A stretch of DNA of 57,275 bases from Ministeria vibrans ATCC 50519 (GCA_943704425.1 CALSCP010000515.1:21914-79188), one strand, 5' to 3'. Shown: positions 14,473 to 26,474, counted from the first letter of the stretch. Made by a program: numbers and translations. The notes: generated by a model not told the origin, from the letters alone.

Positions 14473-16718
14473 ATGTTGCGTGTGGCTTCGCGATCGTTTG
14501 TGACTTCCTTGTCGCGAGCATGGACCAGAGTACGCCTCCCCTCCCCCTCCCCCAACACAACGCTCGTCGAGGCTGTAGACTCCCTCGCCTGCAAGTGTCC
14601 CTTCCCAGCTCTCCTCCCGCTGCTTCTCCGTGGTCCTACGCGCTGTGTGCAGTCCCTTCTGCGCCGTCGTGGTCCTTTTTCGATTTTTTCAGTCGTTGTC
14701 TGAGCGCCTTGTTCTCTCCTTTCACACACAGGGTATGGCCTCTGCATCGGCTGCCGTGGATACCGACTCGAGCATCGAGCGGACCGAGTTCCCTGGCGCT
14801 CGTCCGAGCGCGTACACGTCGAAACTTCAGTTGATAAATCCAGACGTAAGTCGCTTTTTTTTTTCTTCGCTTTTTGAGACGGTGCAATGAGTCCCCTTTC
14901 TGCTGTACTCGAGCTGCCGTGTGTCCTTGGACCTTTCACACGTTTTCTTTCACTCACATTCCTTTTTTTCCCTCTCTCTTCCGTTTGTCCAGCTCGACGC
15001 TCCTGCCGAGTGCTACCGCGTCATGAACCGCTTTGGCGAGCTTGTCCCCGGCGCCGAAGAGCCCAAGGTTCCCATAGACTGCGTGACTTCTTCCCCAAAC
15101 TGACTCGGTTGTTTTCTCAGTTGTCGGAAGAGACGCTCGCCAAAATGTACACAACCATGGTCAAGTCGGATGAGATGGACCGGTATCTCAACAAGATCCA
15201 ACGAATGGTACGCACTCTGTTCCACCCACCACCCACTGACAGCTGGCCCTGTTACCTTCCTACCCACAAACCAGAACAAAATCTCCTTCTACATGACCAA
15301 CTACGGCGAGGAGGGCACGCATGTGGGCAGTGCCGCCGCTCTCAGTCCCGACGACCTTGTCTTTGCTCAGTATCGCGAAATGGGTGTCCTCATGTACCGA
15401 GGCTTCTCCATTCAACAGGTTTCAAAGATTTTTTGTGTCCATTATTCGTTTTCGCGTCTCTTAAACGCCCAAACTATTTTTGTTCTTCAGTTTTTGCATC
15501 AAAACTTCTCCAACGCGTCCGATCTGGGCAAAGGACGACAGATGCCGGTTCACTATGGATCAAAAGAGCTCAACTACGTGACCATCTCATCGCCACTGGC
15601 TACGCAGCTTCCACAAGCGGTCGGATCAGGTTAGACACTCCAACCCTAACTCCGAAACCCTAACCCTAGCCCTGACGCAGCGTATGCTTTCAAGCGTGAT
15701 GGCTCCAAGCGTGCTGTCATCTGCTACTTTGGCGAGGGTGCTGCCAGTGAAGGTGATGCCCATGCTGCCTTCAACTTTGCTGCCACTCTCGAGGCACCTG
15801 TCATTTTTTTCTGGTGAGGATTCATTTTTGTTTTTGTACGTCAAAGTGATTATTTTTATTGTTTGATGCGTAGCCGTAACAATGGATTTGCTATTTCAAC
15901 GTCAACAAAAGATCAGTACCGCGGAGACGGAATTGGTACTCATACTTCTTACTTCTTACTCACTCACTCGCTTACGTATTTTTATTCACCCAATCAATCA
16001 ACATCAGTGAGTCGCGCAAAGGGTTATGGAATGGACTCGATCCGAGTGGACGGAAACGATGCATTTGCCGTGTACAACGCAGTGGAGGCAGCTCGTGCTA
16101 ACGCAGTCAACCTTAACCGACCCACTCTTATTGAGGCAATGACATACCGGTACACGCACCATTTTTATTTTCTCTCTCACATTGACTCATTTTTTCTCTT
16201 TGGGGGGTTTAGTGGCGGTGACCACAGTACAAGCGATGACTCGTCGCGCTACCGTGATGGAGAGGAAATTGTCCACTGGAAAGAGCGCAATCACCCGATT
16301 ACGCGAATGAGACTGTTCCTTGAAAAGAGAGGCTTGTGGTCGGACCAGCAAGTACGACTCCCCCAAGCAAAACACATGTTTTGGTTGTGCCTCAACTACA
16401 AATTCCCTGTAGGAGGTGGAATTGCGCAAATCGGCCGAGAATGACGTGAGGCGTGCCATCAAGGTCGCCGAGAAGACTCCCAAACCTGCACTCGACGAAA
16501 TGTTCACCGATGTGTACCAAGAAATGACGCCCGAGCTCAAAGAACAGGTGCTCTTCCTCTCTCCATCCCACTTTGTCTCCCTTTTGTTCTTTTTTCCCTC
16601 CTCTCTCGCGTTGTTCTTTTCGCTCCTCTCTCATCACTCCCTGTCTATCTACATCTAGTACGCCGAGGTGCTGGAGCGTGTCCGCAGCAATCCTGACGTG
16701 TATGGTGCACACCACTGA
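14473..16718 (+). CDS. BCKDHA: Branched-chain 2-oxoacid dehydrogenase E1 alpha, mitochondrial
   Basis: Thiamine-diphosphate subunit of the branched-chain keto-acid dehydrogenase complex in Leu/Ile/Val breakdown. The N-terminus [19 protein letters not shown] is a typical basic matrix-targeting peptide. Then come [13 protein letters not shown]-type strands, [33 protein letters not shown], and the ThDP motif GEGAASEGD...FFCRNNGF with the NN pair. The phosphorylation loop [11 protein letters not shown] is present; the residue before that His is Asp where animals have a second His. C-terminal [16 protein letters not shown] matches the family. About a dozen small exons. The intron 15630-15680 is built largely of CCCTAA telomere-like repeats. 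The E1 beta partner is not in the window. Confidence 0.96.
15630..15680 (+). repeat. 51-nt intron made of CCCTAA telomere-like repeats
   Basis: Between donor gttaga and acceptor gacgcag the BCKDHA intron reads AACCCTAA, AAACCCTAACCCTAG and CCCTGAC. This is degenerate TTAGGG telomere repeat with the C-rich strand as sense. CTAAC, a good branch-point sequence, occurs within it. Confidence 0.85.
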
Positions 16719-16826
16719 TTTTTTATATTTTCCAATGAAGATTTTTGATTTTTTGATTTTTGAATATAAATAATGTATTATTCAATATAACTTTTTCCTT
16801 CTTCTTTACGCTTGTTTCATCTTCGT

Positions 16827-18867
16827 ATGCTCGTGGCACGCGTTCGTCAACCACTTCGTACGTCTCGTTTTTTTGTCTTCTTTTTTTTTTCTTTTTGCTT
16901 TTTTTTGACTTTCTGTGTCGTCTGTAGACGTTACAACGTGTCAGCGCGCCTTTGCAACAGGGCTACAGAGCGCTAGCAGCACCGATAAGGTTGCCCCAAG
17001 ACCGATTGTGACTCACAGTCTGAAAAAGGTTTGTTGAAAAATCTCTTGTGCCCTCTCCCTGCCTCCTTCTTCGCCTCCTGGGATCCGATCGGGCCCCGCC
17101 TGTGCTGCACTGCCTGCGTTTCTCGTGTGTGCGTCTCTCTTGTTGTGTTCTCGATTGCTTATGGGGAGTTTTTTTGGCGAAACGATTTCATTTTGGTTCG
17201 GCTTTTGCAGTGGGAGGCTGGTCCCTTGACCAAGGCTGGCCCTGGCGGTCGGTCGAGCGTGTCGGGGCTCAGCGTCACCGTCTTTGGCGCCTCAGGCTTC
17301 TATGGGCGCTACGTGGTGAACAGGTAAAGCGCTATTATGATTAAATTTATTACACTCGTCTCAAACGATGCTGTTGTCCACTGCAGACTGGGCCGATCCG
17401 GCACACAAATTGTGTGTCCGTACCGTGGTGATGAGTACGACGTGGGCCACCTCAAAGTAATGTGTGACCTGGGTCAGCTGCAGCTGTTCCCTTTCAGTCC
17501 GCGCGACGACGCGTCTATTGAGCAAATGGTGCAGCACAGCAACATTGTGGTAAACCTGATTGGCCGCGAGCACGGGACACGCAACTTCTCGGTGGATGCG
17601 ACGCAAGTGGAGGTCGCACGGCGTATTGCGCGGGCGTGTGCGCGCACCAACGGTGGCGTGCGCCAGCTCATCCATGTCTCCCAGCTCAACGCCCATCCGC
17701 AAAGCCCGTCGGCCCTCCTGCGCGCCAAGGCTCATGGCGAAATCGCCGTCCGCGAGGAGTTTCCCGACGCCACTATCCTCCGCCCAGCAGACACGTTTGG
17801 CGCTGAGGACCGGTGAGAACCCGTCAACGATGAGGAGAGATAGAGACCAATTATTGTGTGACTGAGACCCTTTCTCTCGTATTTTCTTGTTGTCGTACAC
17901 ACATATATAATATACATTATGTATAATATATAGGTTTCTGCATTACTTTGCACAAAAGACCAGTGGAATGATTCTGAGACGGGCTATTCTCGGACGACAA
18001 CAAGCAAAGGCGCTCAAACAGGTTGACACACAGAAAGACTCGAGTCACACCAAACCACCCGCTCAATTCACTCTCTTCTTCTTTTGTCATTTGATTTCTT
18101 CAGCCGGTGTATGTGATGGACATTGCCAATGCAATTCACAACGCAATGCAGAATCCAGAAACAATCGGACAGACATACGAGCTTGTCGGGTAAACTAAGC
18201 AAAAAATATAACCTTTCCATTTTTCAACGTTTTTCTTTTTCGCTCATGTCGTACTTTTTTCTCCTTGTGTCTTTTCTTTCTTCTTTCTTTCACTTTGTGT
18301 CGTTGCCACTTCTTTATGTTTTCCTTTCCTCTATATCACTTTATTCTTTCTCACTCCAGTCTTTTTTGTTTTCCTGTCCTATGTTACTCACCCACTTCCA
18401 TTTCACTTGCTTTGTAGACCAAAGGAATACACCACGTTGGACATTCTGACTCACGTGCAGAAGCAGATTGTTGTGCCTGAGCACGTTACGATTGTGCCCG
18501 AATCCCTTTTGTCGTTTGTGGCTCGTCAGGTCGAAAAGTGGCCTCTCTACAATCCCCTCATGTACCCCGACAGAGTCATTACGGTACACATTCTACTTCC
18601 CTTCTTTTTGATGCCGTTAGACTTTTCTTTTCTTCCTTGCAGAGAGCACTGTCGGACAAGACGACTGAGGGACTTCCGGGTCTCGCTGATCTAGGTATGA
18701 AACAATGCACACACACAGACACACACACACCCACACATAATTATGTTGTTTCTTGTCTTTCAACAGGAGTGACTCCGACCCGTATGGAACGTGTCTCGCT
18801 TCCCTTCCTGCGCTACTACCGCAACGCCCGCGTCTACGAACAACCGTATCAGCCTTCGACAGACTGA
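16827..18867 (+). CDS. NDUFA9: NADH dehydrogenase 1 alpha subcomplex subunit 9, mitochondrial
   Basis: 39-kDa accessory subunit of complex I, an atypical short-chain dehydrogenase that holds a structural NADPH near the quinone site. The N-terminus MLVARVRQPL...CQRAFATGL looks like a matrix presequence and is split by the first intron (CTTC | AC). NAD(P)-fold: VTVFGASGFYGRYVV, then QIVCPYRGDEYDVGHLKVMGDL-like segments (here CDLGQLQLFPFSPRDD), VVNLIGREHGTRNFS, and LIHVSQLNAHPQSPSALLRAK with the family's degenerate active site. Then ATILRPADTFGAEDRF, PVYVMDIANAIHNAMQ and a C-terminus ending RYYRNARVYEQPY. About nine exons. The start ATG at 16827 is the first in frame with the presequence. Confidence 0.93.
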
Positions 18868-19146
18868 CGACTGACACAAATGAACTTGATGAACTTCACT
18901 TGATAATTATATTCTTTCTTCCGGACTAATAGTTTACCTCCTTTCGCTCAATATGCGCAACTCATTAGTAACTACAATGTTTGCGTGTGTAAACAACCAC
19001 GTATGCCATGACTTCGGAAGGATCAAAACATATTTCGTTTCCAAAAAAGAGTTATCAGAGAAGATTCCAATTTCCAGTAAACCAATCAAATATCCAAGTT
19101 TCAACTTACTATCGCCCAGTCTTTGGTTCCTTGTACTCTGTAGGAA
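18868..19146. other. Intergenic, NDUFA9 to HDAC
   Basis: No gene seen. The last bases, ttgtactctgtag, form a splice-acceptor-like sequence 3 nt before the HDAC ATG. Confidence 0.4.
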
Positions 19147-19201
19147 ATGGCAGAACACGGCGAAAGTCCGGTGTCAACAGAGAAAGGTGCAAAAAAAAAA
19201 A

Positions 19202-19257
<56 letters not shown>

Positions 19258-19535
19258 ACACTCGACTTATTGACATCGAGCAATTGGCGGGGCAGCGCAT
19301 TGCGCGCATGTCAACTGGCACGGGGCAGCTGGACGCATGGCTGCCCCGCCGGCGCCCGCGTGCGTCGTTTCGTCGTGTGACGGCATCTGGTCCGCTGTAA
19401 ATATCAACACATCCACGCCGTCACAGCGCAGACGCCGCTGCCCGACCCCCACTCCTTTGCCCGCCCTACCCAACTATTCCCCCAGGACTGTCTCCTGAGA
19501 GTCCTCTCACCGTTTCCCAACGCTTTAACGGAACG

Positions 19536-19587
<52 letters not shown>

Positions 19588-22500
19588 TTCTTTTTTTTTC
19601 TTTTTCGTTTTTTTGACCTGACACGATTCTAACCAATTTTGGGGATGGGGGGGTTCCTTTGATGCAGGCAACGACGGCGCTGCGCAGCCCGTGAGCCCAC
19701 CAGGATCGCGACGCTCGTACCCCCCGCCGCCGCTGGTGCCCTTTTCCATGGCGCCCGGCGCTCCGGCGTCGTCCGCATCGTCGGGCGGCGTCCATCAACA
19801 GCAGCCCAGCCTGCAAATGCAGCCACCACCACCACAGCAGCAGACGCAGCCGTCCATGCTCCCCGCCTTCCCCTCGGCCGGCTACACACCCGTCCCCCAC
19901 GCCTTCCTGCCGCGCCCCTCCGCCGCGATTCCCCCCGACGCTCCGCCAATGCGTCCCTTTCACGCGTACGCCATGTCCAGACCCTTTGCCCCAGCCCCAA
20001 TGCCGCCGTCTCCCTCCACAGGCTCGCCACAGGTAACGCCGTCCCCTTTCACAGTGCCCCCAGCCCGCTTCGCAGTCCCTCACTTTTCACCTCTTCCAAA
20101 TCGCCTCATCATCCTTTTTTTTTTCTCTTCGTTTTTCCAACAAACAAACACAGCAGGAAAACATCCCCACCCCAATCTTCATCAATCACTCCCTCATCCT
20201 TCCTCTTTATAGCCCGCTTTCAACTTTATGGCATCCAAACAATTCAACCCTGCTTTTATGGCACCAGTATGTGATGTGCATGAATTGGTAATGCGCAATG
20301 TAACATAATTGTATTGTTTTTTAGCATCTACAACAACAATTCATGCAAATGCAACAACAGCAGCAGCAATCCCAACAACAACAGCAGCACCACCAATCGC
20401 AGCAGCAACATCCATCCCAGCAACCCTTCTTCAATCCTCAGCAATTCCTCGCGCAACAGCAGCTTCTCCAACAGCAACAAATGCTTCTGCTCGCACAGCA
20501 ACATCAACAGCAGCAACATCAACATCAACAGCAGCAGCAACAACATCAACAACAGCAGCAACATCAACAACAGCAGCAACATCAACATCCTCATGCCGCC
20601 CACTCGGGCCCTCTTTCGCCTTTCCACCTCGCTCAACCGTCGTTCCCCACCGGACACCCGTCAGACCGACTCCCCACCTCCCCTTCGTCTGGCCCTGACG
20701 TCAACTTCAAGCGAAGACGCACTAGCATCAGTATTGGCGATATGGGTTCTCCCTCTACCTCCCATCAGCTCGCCGGATATCCTTTCAATGGCTCTTTGTC
20801 GTCGCCCGCCATGGCTGTGCCCACCTCAATGCGCTCGCGCTCCTTTAGCGAGTCTGAAAAACCACGCATTGGCCTCGCTCACGGCTCGTCCACTCCTCTT
20901 GGCTCGCCCTCCTTCCAGGCCTTTGCCACCGTGGAAGGTGTCCCTACACCTCCTCTTGCCGGTGCTGTCATGAACGCTGTCGGCTCCCGTCCCGTCAATC
21001 CCGCTGCCTCGGCCGTCGCTCACATGGCTGCTATCAGTAACAACCTCAACAACCAGCAAGTAACCAATGCGAGCGAGTCGACCAAGCCACAGCAACAACA
21101 GCAACAACAGCAACAACAGCAACAGCGTCGTCGTTCGGGCCAGTCCCCTCAGCACAACAACAGCAACAACAACAACGGCATGAACAGTGGTCCTCAATCG
21201 CGGCGGGACTCGCCCGCCCAGCTCGCTATCCGTCGCAAGAATAGCATCAGTACCAACTCACCGGGCATCTGGCACCCCGCACAGATGGCCGCGTCGCCCG
21301 GTTTGCTGCAGCAGCGCCTTGCACCCGGCTCACCCATGGCAACCACCGTCGCCAGTGCACACAGCCACCTCCTGCACGAGTCAGGCCCCCACGTGCCCCT
21401 CTCCGTTCCAATGGAGACACGCCTGCGCACTGGCATGTTTCCCGTGAGCTTCACCGATGACACGCCCCTCCTTAGTGTTCCCGTTGTTGACACAAGCGTG
21501 GAGAACACAGATGCGCTTCAGCAGAACACTGTGCCCTCTGCCATTTTGTGGCCTGACAGCGGCGCCCTCTTCGACGAGCCACCCACCAAAACGTTCCCTC
21601 CACGTCGTGTCATCATCTGTCCACAAGCAAGCGACGGCTCGCGCTTGATGTCTATGTATCTCAACCACAACAAGGCGGGCGAGCCGGAGCGCCGTATGCC
21701 CATTGGCTCGCGCATCGATGCAATCCATGAGGACGGGCACTGGTATGCGGGGCGTGTGCGCCGTCGCGATGGCGACGACTGTATCGTCTCAGGAGATCCC
21801 TTGGTAAGAGAGGAATGTTAGATATCTCGTGATTGATTTTAATTCTTGTCATTTTACTCTCCGTGTGTATAGTACTTGGTGCACTATGAAGGATGGGGCG
21901 TTGAGTTTGACGAGTGGATCCCCGCGAGTAGCTGTCGGCCGTCCCAGGGCCATGCAATCGTCGGTCCCGATGGCCCCGAAGACGACCTTCACTGGCGCAA
22001 TATCAACCATGTTGGTACGTAGCATAGCCATGTTGTTGCTTTTCTTGATCGTCCCACTTGTTTGTTTTTTTTTTTTTGTTTTTTTTGTACGTGTAGTTCT
22101 TGAAACTTGCAAAACAACACAAACTGCAATCATCTACGACGGCAACATGCTCAAGGTAATTTCTCATTCTTCTCCACTCTCAATCACTCACTGTTCTTTC
22201 CTTGTCCGCGCTTCTTGGTTGATTGATGTAGCACGACTGTACATGCGGACAAGATGTACATCCCGAACAGCCCGATCGTCTTGTGAGCATCTTGTACAAC
22301 ATGAACAACCAAGGACTGCTCGACCGCTGCATTCGTCTGCTTGCCAAGGAAGCCAGTCCCGAAGAACTCGCCACTGTTCACACAGCGCAGCATGTAAACA
22401 CTTATGCCATCTCCAATGTCGGAGTGCTGCCCCCTGAACACGAAACTATGGAGTGTGGTGGAATTGGTATGAGATATGGCGTTTTTATTAATTGTAGTGA

Positions 22501-24126
22501 TCCACTCATTACTGCACGCAATGTAGGACTCGCCTGTGATACCATTTACAATCAAGAATCAACACCCATGGCTGCGCGTCTCTCGGCCGGATGTGTCTCA
22601 GAAATGGTAAAAGAGCAAAGCAGATTTACGTTGAGCATAGACTAACACTAACAATTGTCCCGCGTTGCATTGTCAGGTGCGACGCGTGTGCCAGGGACAG
22701 TGTCGCAATGGTTTTGCCGTCGTGCGCCCACCGGGACACCACGCCGAAGCCAACGAGGCACTTGGCTTCTGCTACTTCAACAATGTCGCTGTGGGCGCCC
22801 TCCTCGCCCGTAGCATCCTTGACTTGCCCGCCCGCATTCTCATTCTGGATTGGGTACACTACTTTTTTTTTTNNNNNNNNNNNNNNNNNNNNNNNNNNNN
22901 NNNNNNNNNNNNNNNNNNNNNNNNNNNNNNNNNNNNNNNNNNNNNNNNNNNNNNNNNNNNNNNNNNNNNNNNNNNNNNNNNNNNNNNNNNNNNNNNNNNN
23001 NNNNNNNNNNNNNNTTTTTTTTCTTTTGTGTCGCTTTTCCTATTCTTATTCTTCACGGTTTTCAGGACATTCACCATGGCAACGGCACCCAGAACATCTT
23101 CTACCGGTCAGCCGACATCATGTACATTTCGATGCACCGCTACGACGAAGGCAACTACTACCCGTACACGGGCGCACTGGCCGAGACGGGCGAAGGGGCT
23201 GGCGAAGGCTTCAACATCAACATCCCGTGGCGCGGTGACCGTCCTATGGGAGACACAGGTGACCACTATTGCTTGTATGTAGTTTTCTTGAATGTTCTTA
23301 TTCTCCTCCTGCAACAGAGTACATGAGTGCCATGCTGCATATTATTCTACCGCTTGCCCGTCTCTTCAATCCGAGTCTGGTCCTGGTCAGTGCGGGTTTT
23401 GATGCGGCCAACGGCGATCTCATTGGCGGCTACCGGGTGTCTCCGCAAGGTAAGGCTGACGTAGCACCGACTTGCGTTGTGTGCGAGGTCTGACGCTCAA
23501 AACGACTCTGCTGTGTAACACAGGATTTGCGCATATGACACGCGCTCTAATGGAACTTGCTGGCGGTCAAGTGATACTGACGCTGGAAGGTGGGTACGAC
23601 AAGGAGTCGCTGGCGCTGTCGGCGACGGCGTGTCTGACGGCCCTGTTGGGCCATGAAATGGGCGCTATCTCAAGCTCTAACCGCTCGGCGTTGGATCGTG
23701 GCATTGGTACCCCCTTGCCGACTGCCATGGCGGTATGTCGATTCGGGTGTGTGTGTGTGTGTGTGTTTCTGTTCTGATGTGCAATGTGTTTTTTTTTTCT
23801 CGTCAGGTGATGAAGGAAGTCTTGCAAACCCAACAAAAATACTGGCCTGATCTTGAGGTAGACCCACACGCTCCATTCTCCGCCTCATCATTTACTCTTG
23901 TTTGTAGATTCCCGAAGGCCAACGCGGCTTTGACGTGCCTGCCGAGTACTATTCGTCACCCTTCCGGCCCCCAATGGGCGGTGCCCAGTCGCGTCCTCAG
24001 AAGCGGGTTCTTCAGGTACCACCCTTTCTCCATTACTCTTCCACTTCACCTTCTTTTCTCACACTGTATTCTGCGTCGTCGTGTGTCTTGTGTTTCAATT
24101 AGGAGAAGAAACGATACGATGTGTAG
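19147..24126 (+). CDS. Class II histone deacetylase with Gln-rich N-terminus and Tudor-knot/chromo-barrel-like domain
   Basis: Fifteen exons (19147-19186, 19668-20032, 20213-20266, 20325-21803, 21873-22014, 22097-22155, 22232-22466, 22527-22606, 22677-22853, 23066-23258, 23318-23449, 23524-23732, 23807-23857, 23908-24015, 24103-24126) close in phase to 1115 residues. Pro-rich start, a Gln/His-rich block (about residues 157-235), and a Ser/Pro-rich linker with KRRRTS and RRKNS basic/phospho-type sites. A small barrel domain (about 615-675) follows: SRIDAIHEDGHWYAGRV, then LVHYEGWGVEFDEWI. The deacetylase domain (about 690-1070) has HPEQPDR, RPPGHHAE, DWDIHHGNGT, SAGFDAANGD and LEGGYD. Zn-ligand Asp/His and the catalytic Tyr are present, so activity is expected, unlike vertebrate class IIa enzymes, which have His for Tyr. 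The gap of Ns lies in an intron and breaks no codon. Confidence 0.93.
19187..19667 (+). other. HDAC intron 1 with inverted A51/T50 tracts
   Basis: The phase-1 exon ending GAGAAAG joins the acceptor gatgcag at 19667. The intron carries an uninterrupted run of 51 A (19204-19254) and one of 50 T (19537-19586), separated by 282 bp of ordinary GC-rich sequence. The two tracts are complementary and could pair in the transcript. Homopolymers of this length are also where assemblies fail. Confidence 0.75.
22873..23014. other. Assembly gap, 142 N
   Basis: The run of N is flanked by T tracts on both sides and lies inside the HDAC intron between exons ending ILILDW and starting DIHHGNG. Confidence 0.99.
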
Positions 24127-24229
24127 TATATGCTATCCAACCGACACTGACGCAAAAAATACTATTGTACACTTGTGAACATGAAGACACACACATAATC
24201 ATTATACGGGAAAGAAAAAACACACCCTT

Positions 24230-25510
24230 TCAAATGAGTTTTCCTGCGACAAACACGGACTGAAGAGAGAGTGAGTCATCGAGCAGAAGTAAATCACCGC
24301 GACAGCCCACGACAAGCGCACCGACACCGGCAGAAGCACTAGTTATACTATCGAGGGTCAGGAGACGGGCAATGCGGGCAGGTGCGGTAGCACATGCAGC
24401 CACGGCGTGCTCCAGGGGCTGAGCGTAGATGCGCACGAGACGTTGGAAAGTTTCAAAGAGAGTGGTGCATGAGCCACACAGACGCCCGCTGCCGTCGCAC
24501 AGACGCACTGCAGTGCCTTCGGAATCAACTTGAACGCGACGGTCACTTTGGGCGTAGGAGAGCACCGTGCCTGCAATTGGTTCTGCAATGGCGTCCGTCA
24601 CGCAACACACGTGCGAGTCGTTGCCATGGACATCCAACACCGCCTGCACCACTGCAGGCGACACGTGTACGTTGTCGACAATCAGTTCGCAAGTGGGTGC
24701 AAGACAGCCTTCGTAGAGGGGCAAGGCAGGTAGGCGACGAAGCAACGCAAAGTTGGCCAGGCCGCTGTCGCGGTGGTGAAATTTTTGGGCATTAAAGGCA
24801 TGTGTAATGTGCATTCGGTCGCCCAGTCGAAGTGCGCCCACAATGTCCTCTTCCGTGCAGAGCGCATCGTGACCTAACGCTGGCTGGACAGAGTGCGCGA
24901 GCAAGTACTTGATGCGCTCGTAGTTACGAGGCGCTTCAAGAGACGGAGCAATTGTCATGACACGCAGTGAGGGTCCAATTTGGTCACACAGAGCCACAAA
25001 ATCCTCCAATGGTGCTGCAGCAAGACGATCGGAGGCGGGGAGGGCACCCAATGTTGCGACAACAGGTCCTATTCAGAGAGTGTCACCACACAACACCCAC
25101 ACTCGCGAGACAACCAAACCTTCTGCGTGGATTCCAGCAAGAACACAACCCAGGTCAAGACGTCCGACAACCCTGTGGATGGCAGTGAGGCACTCTTGGA
25201 GGCGGTGCATTTCGTCTTGAGGGAATGTTAGCGACGCGAGCACTGAAGTTGTGCCAGCGGCGCCCAAGCGCGCCAAGGAGTGTTCTGGATTGGTCCAGGT
25301 CGTTGCAACATCCTCTGTCCCTCCCACGCCGTGATTGTGAATGTCGACGAGCCCGGGAACCACGATGGGCGCCGTGTGTGTCGCCGGACGCACATCGGTT
25401 GCGACGCGCGTTCCACACTCGACAATTAGACCCGTCTCCTCATCGATCACTACTCTTCCAGGCGAAAACACGCCATGCAGTCCCACAACGCGGTCTGCAT
25501 CAACGATCAT
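24230..25510 (-). CDS. AMDHD2: N-acetylglucosamine-6-phosphate deacetylase
   Basis: Amidohydrolase that converts GlcNAc-6-phosphate to glucosamine-6-phosphate plus acetate in hexosamine catabolism and salvage. Two exons (25510-25120, 25068-24230) give 409 residues. Motifs: VVPGLVDIHNHGVGG (metal His pair), LAGIHAEGP (metal Glu; the intron interrupts the Gly codon), VQPALGHDA, ITHAFNAQKFHHRDSG, ELIVDNVHVSP, CCVTDAIAEPIAGT with the catalytic Asp. C-terminal ACATAPARIARL and GDLLLLDDSLSLQSVFVAGKLI fit the family. The usual KGAH segment after HAEGP is replaced by VATLGALPASD. The gene converges on the HDAC gene, whose stop is 103 bp away. The start is the ATG at 25510, just upstream of the N-terminal beta strands. 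Confidence 0.93.
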
Positions 25511-25672
25511 CGCAGAAATAAAAGAAATAATTATAATTACAAGAAACTTGCTGGCGCCGTTTCTTTTCTGCTCCGCGCAAGTCTGTAGCAGAACAAAAGA
25601 GAAACTAAAATAACCCACGTACTGGGAGATCAAGATCAAAGATGAAAAACAGAATATTGACAATTGGGTTAT

Positions 25673-25822
25673 TTATGCACGGAGTAAATTGAGAGAAACG
25701 ATATTTACAATGCAGGCGGCGGAGTGGACATCCTGGTGGTTCACGTCGACACGGTAGGCGGGAGTCACGAGGACAGCAACATCTTGCGCACGTCGCGCCC
25801 GTGACAGAGCAACGTAGGCCAT
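25673..25822 (-). pseudogene. Orphan C-terminal fragment of a PIF1-like helicase
   Basis: A 49-codon frame begins MAYVALSRARRAQDVAVLV and ends with a stop. YVALSRA is motif VI of PIF1-type (including Helitron-encoded) superfamily 1 helicases, and the following residues behave like the domain's last strand. No upstream exon, Walker motif or splice acceptor is visible before it; the sequence upstream (25823-26105) is AT-rich microsatellite-like DNA. It is most likely a remnant. It could instead be the last exon of a gene whose other exons were lost, or a chance match in a short frame. Confidence 0.4.
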
Positions 25823-25840
25823 ACCAATTATAATAATAAT

Positions 25841-25872
<32 letters not shown>

Positions 25873-26105
25873 TTTCTTATAATAATAAATTTATTTTGGA
25901 CTTTTCTCTTCCTTCATATAATTATTAATAAGACGGTATCATTAATAAATGGGTTGTATTCTTCTTCTTCTAATTATTAATAATATTATTTCAGATAATA
26001 TTCATATTAATTTTTCTTCTTCAGATAATATTATTATAATGCATTATCCACGCGAAAATAAAAAGACATTTTTGTTTGCTAATTTTAATGGTTTTACATC
26101 TGATT
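25823..26105. other. AT-rich spacer with TTA/AAT repeats
   Basis: About 280 bp of ATT/TAA repeats and low-GC sequence between the helicase fragment and the 3' end of the next gene. No coding potential seen. Confidence 0.6.
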
Positions 26106-26415
26106 TCATACAGCCGACTCTTCGCCAGAAGGAGGCGGTTTGGATAGCCTTCGGTAGGTCTTCTGAAGCTCCTTGGGTAAGGCGGCGAGGACGTCGTCGA
26201 CAAAATCACTTTCATCCACTGCCACCGCCAGCTTCACTTCGGCCGTCTTGCCCTCCTCAATGTCAACACCGCACTCTTCGGACGACACTCCAGAGACTCC
26301 ACTTGTTGCGTCCGTCACTGCCTCGATGTCTTTCAGAACAGGGAACTTGGTCTTCTGTATCGAAGACGGAGACATAGAACGCTGTGCAAAAACAATCAAT
26401 AAATATCAATCCCTA

Positions 26416-26474
<59 letters not shown>

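Noticed and set aside
19256-19400. Protein-like frame DIEQLAGQRIARMSTGTG within HDAC intron 1
   Set aside because: It does not keep phase with the flanking exons, while direct joining of exon 1 to 19668 does; treated as intronic.
19466-20083. Long minus-strand frame opposite HDAC exon 2
   Set aside because: Low-complexity Gly/Arg/Lys shadow of the Pro-rich coding exon and poly-T tract.
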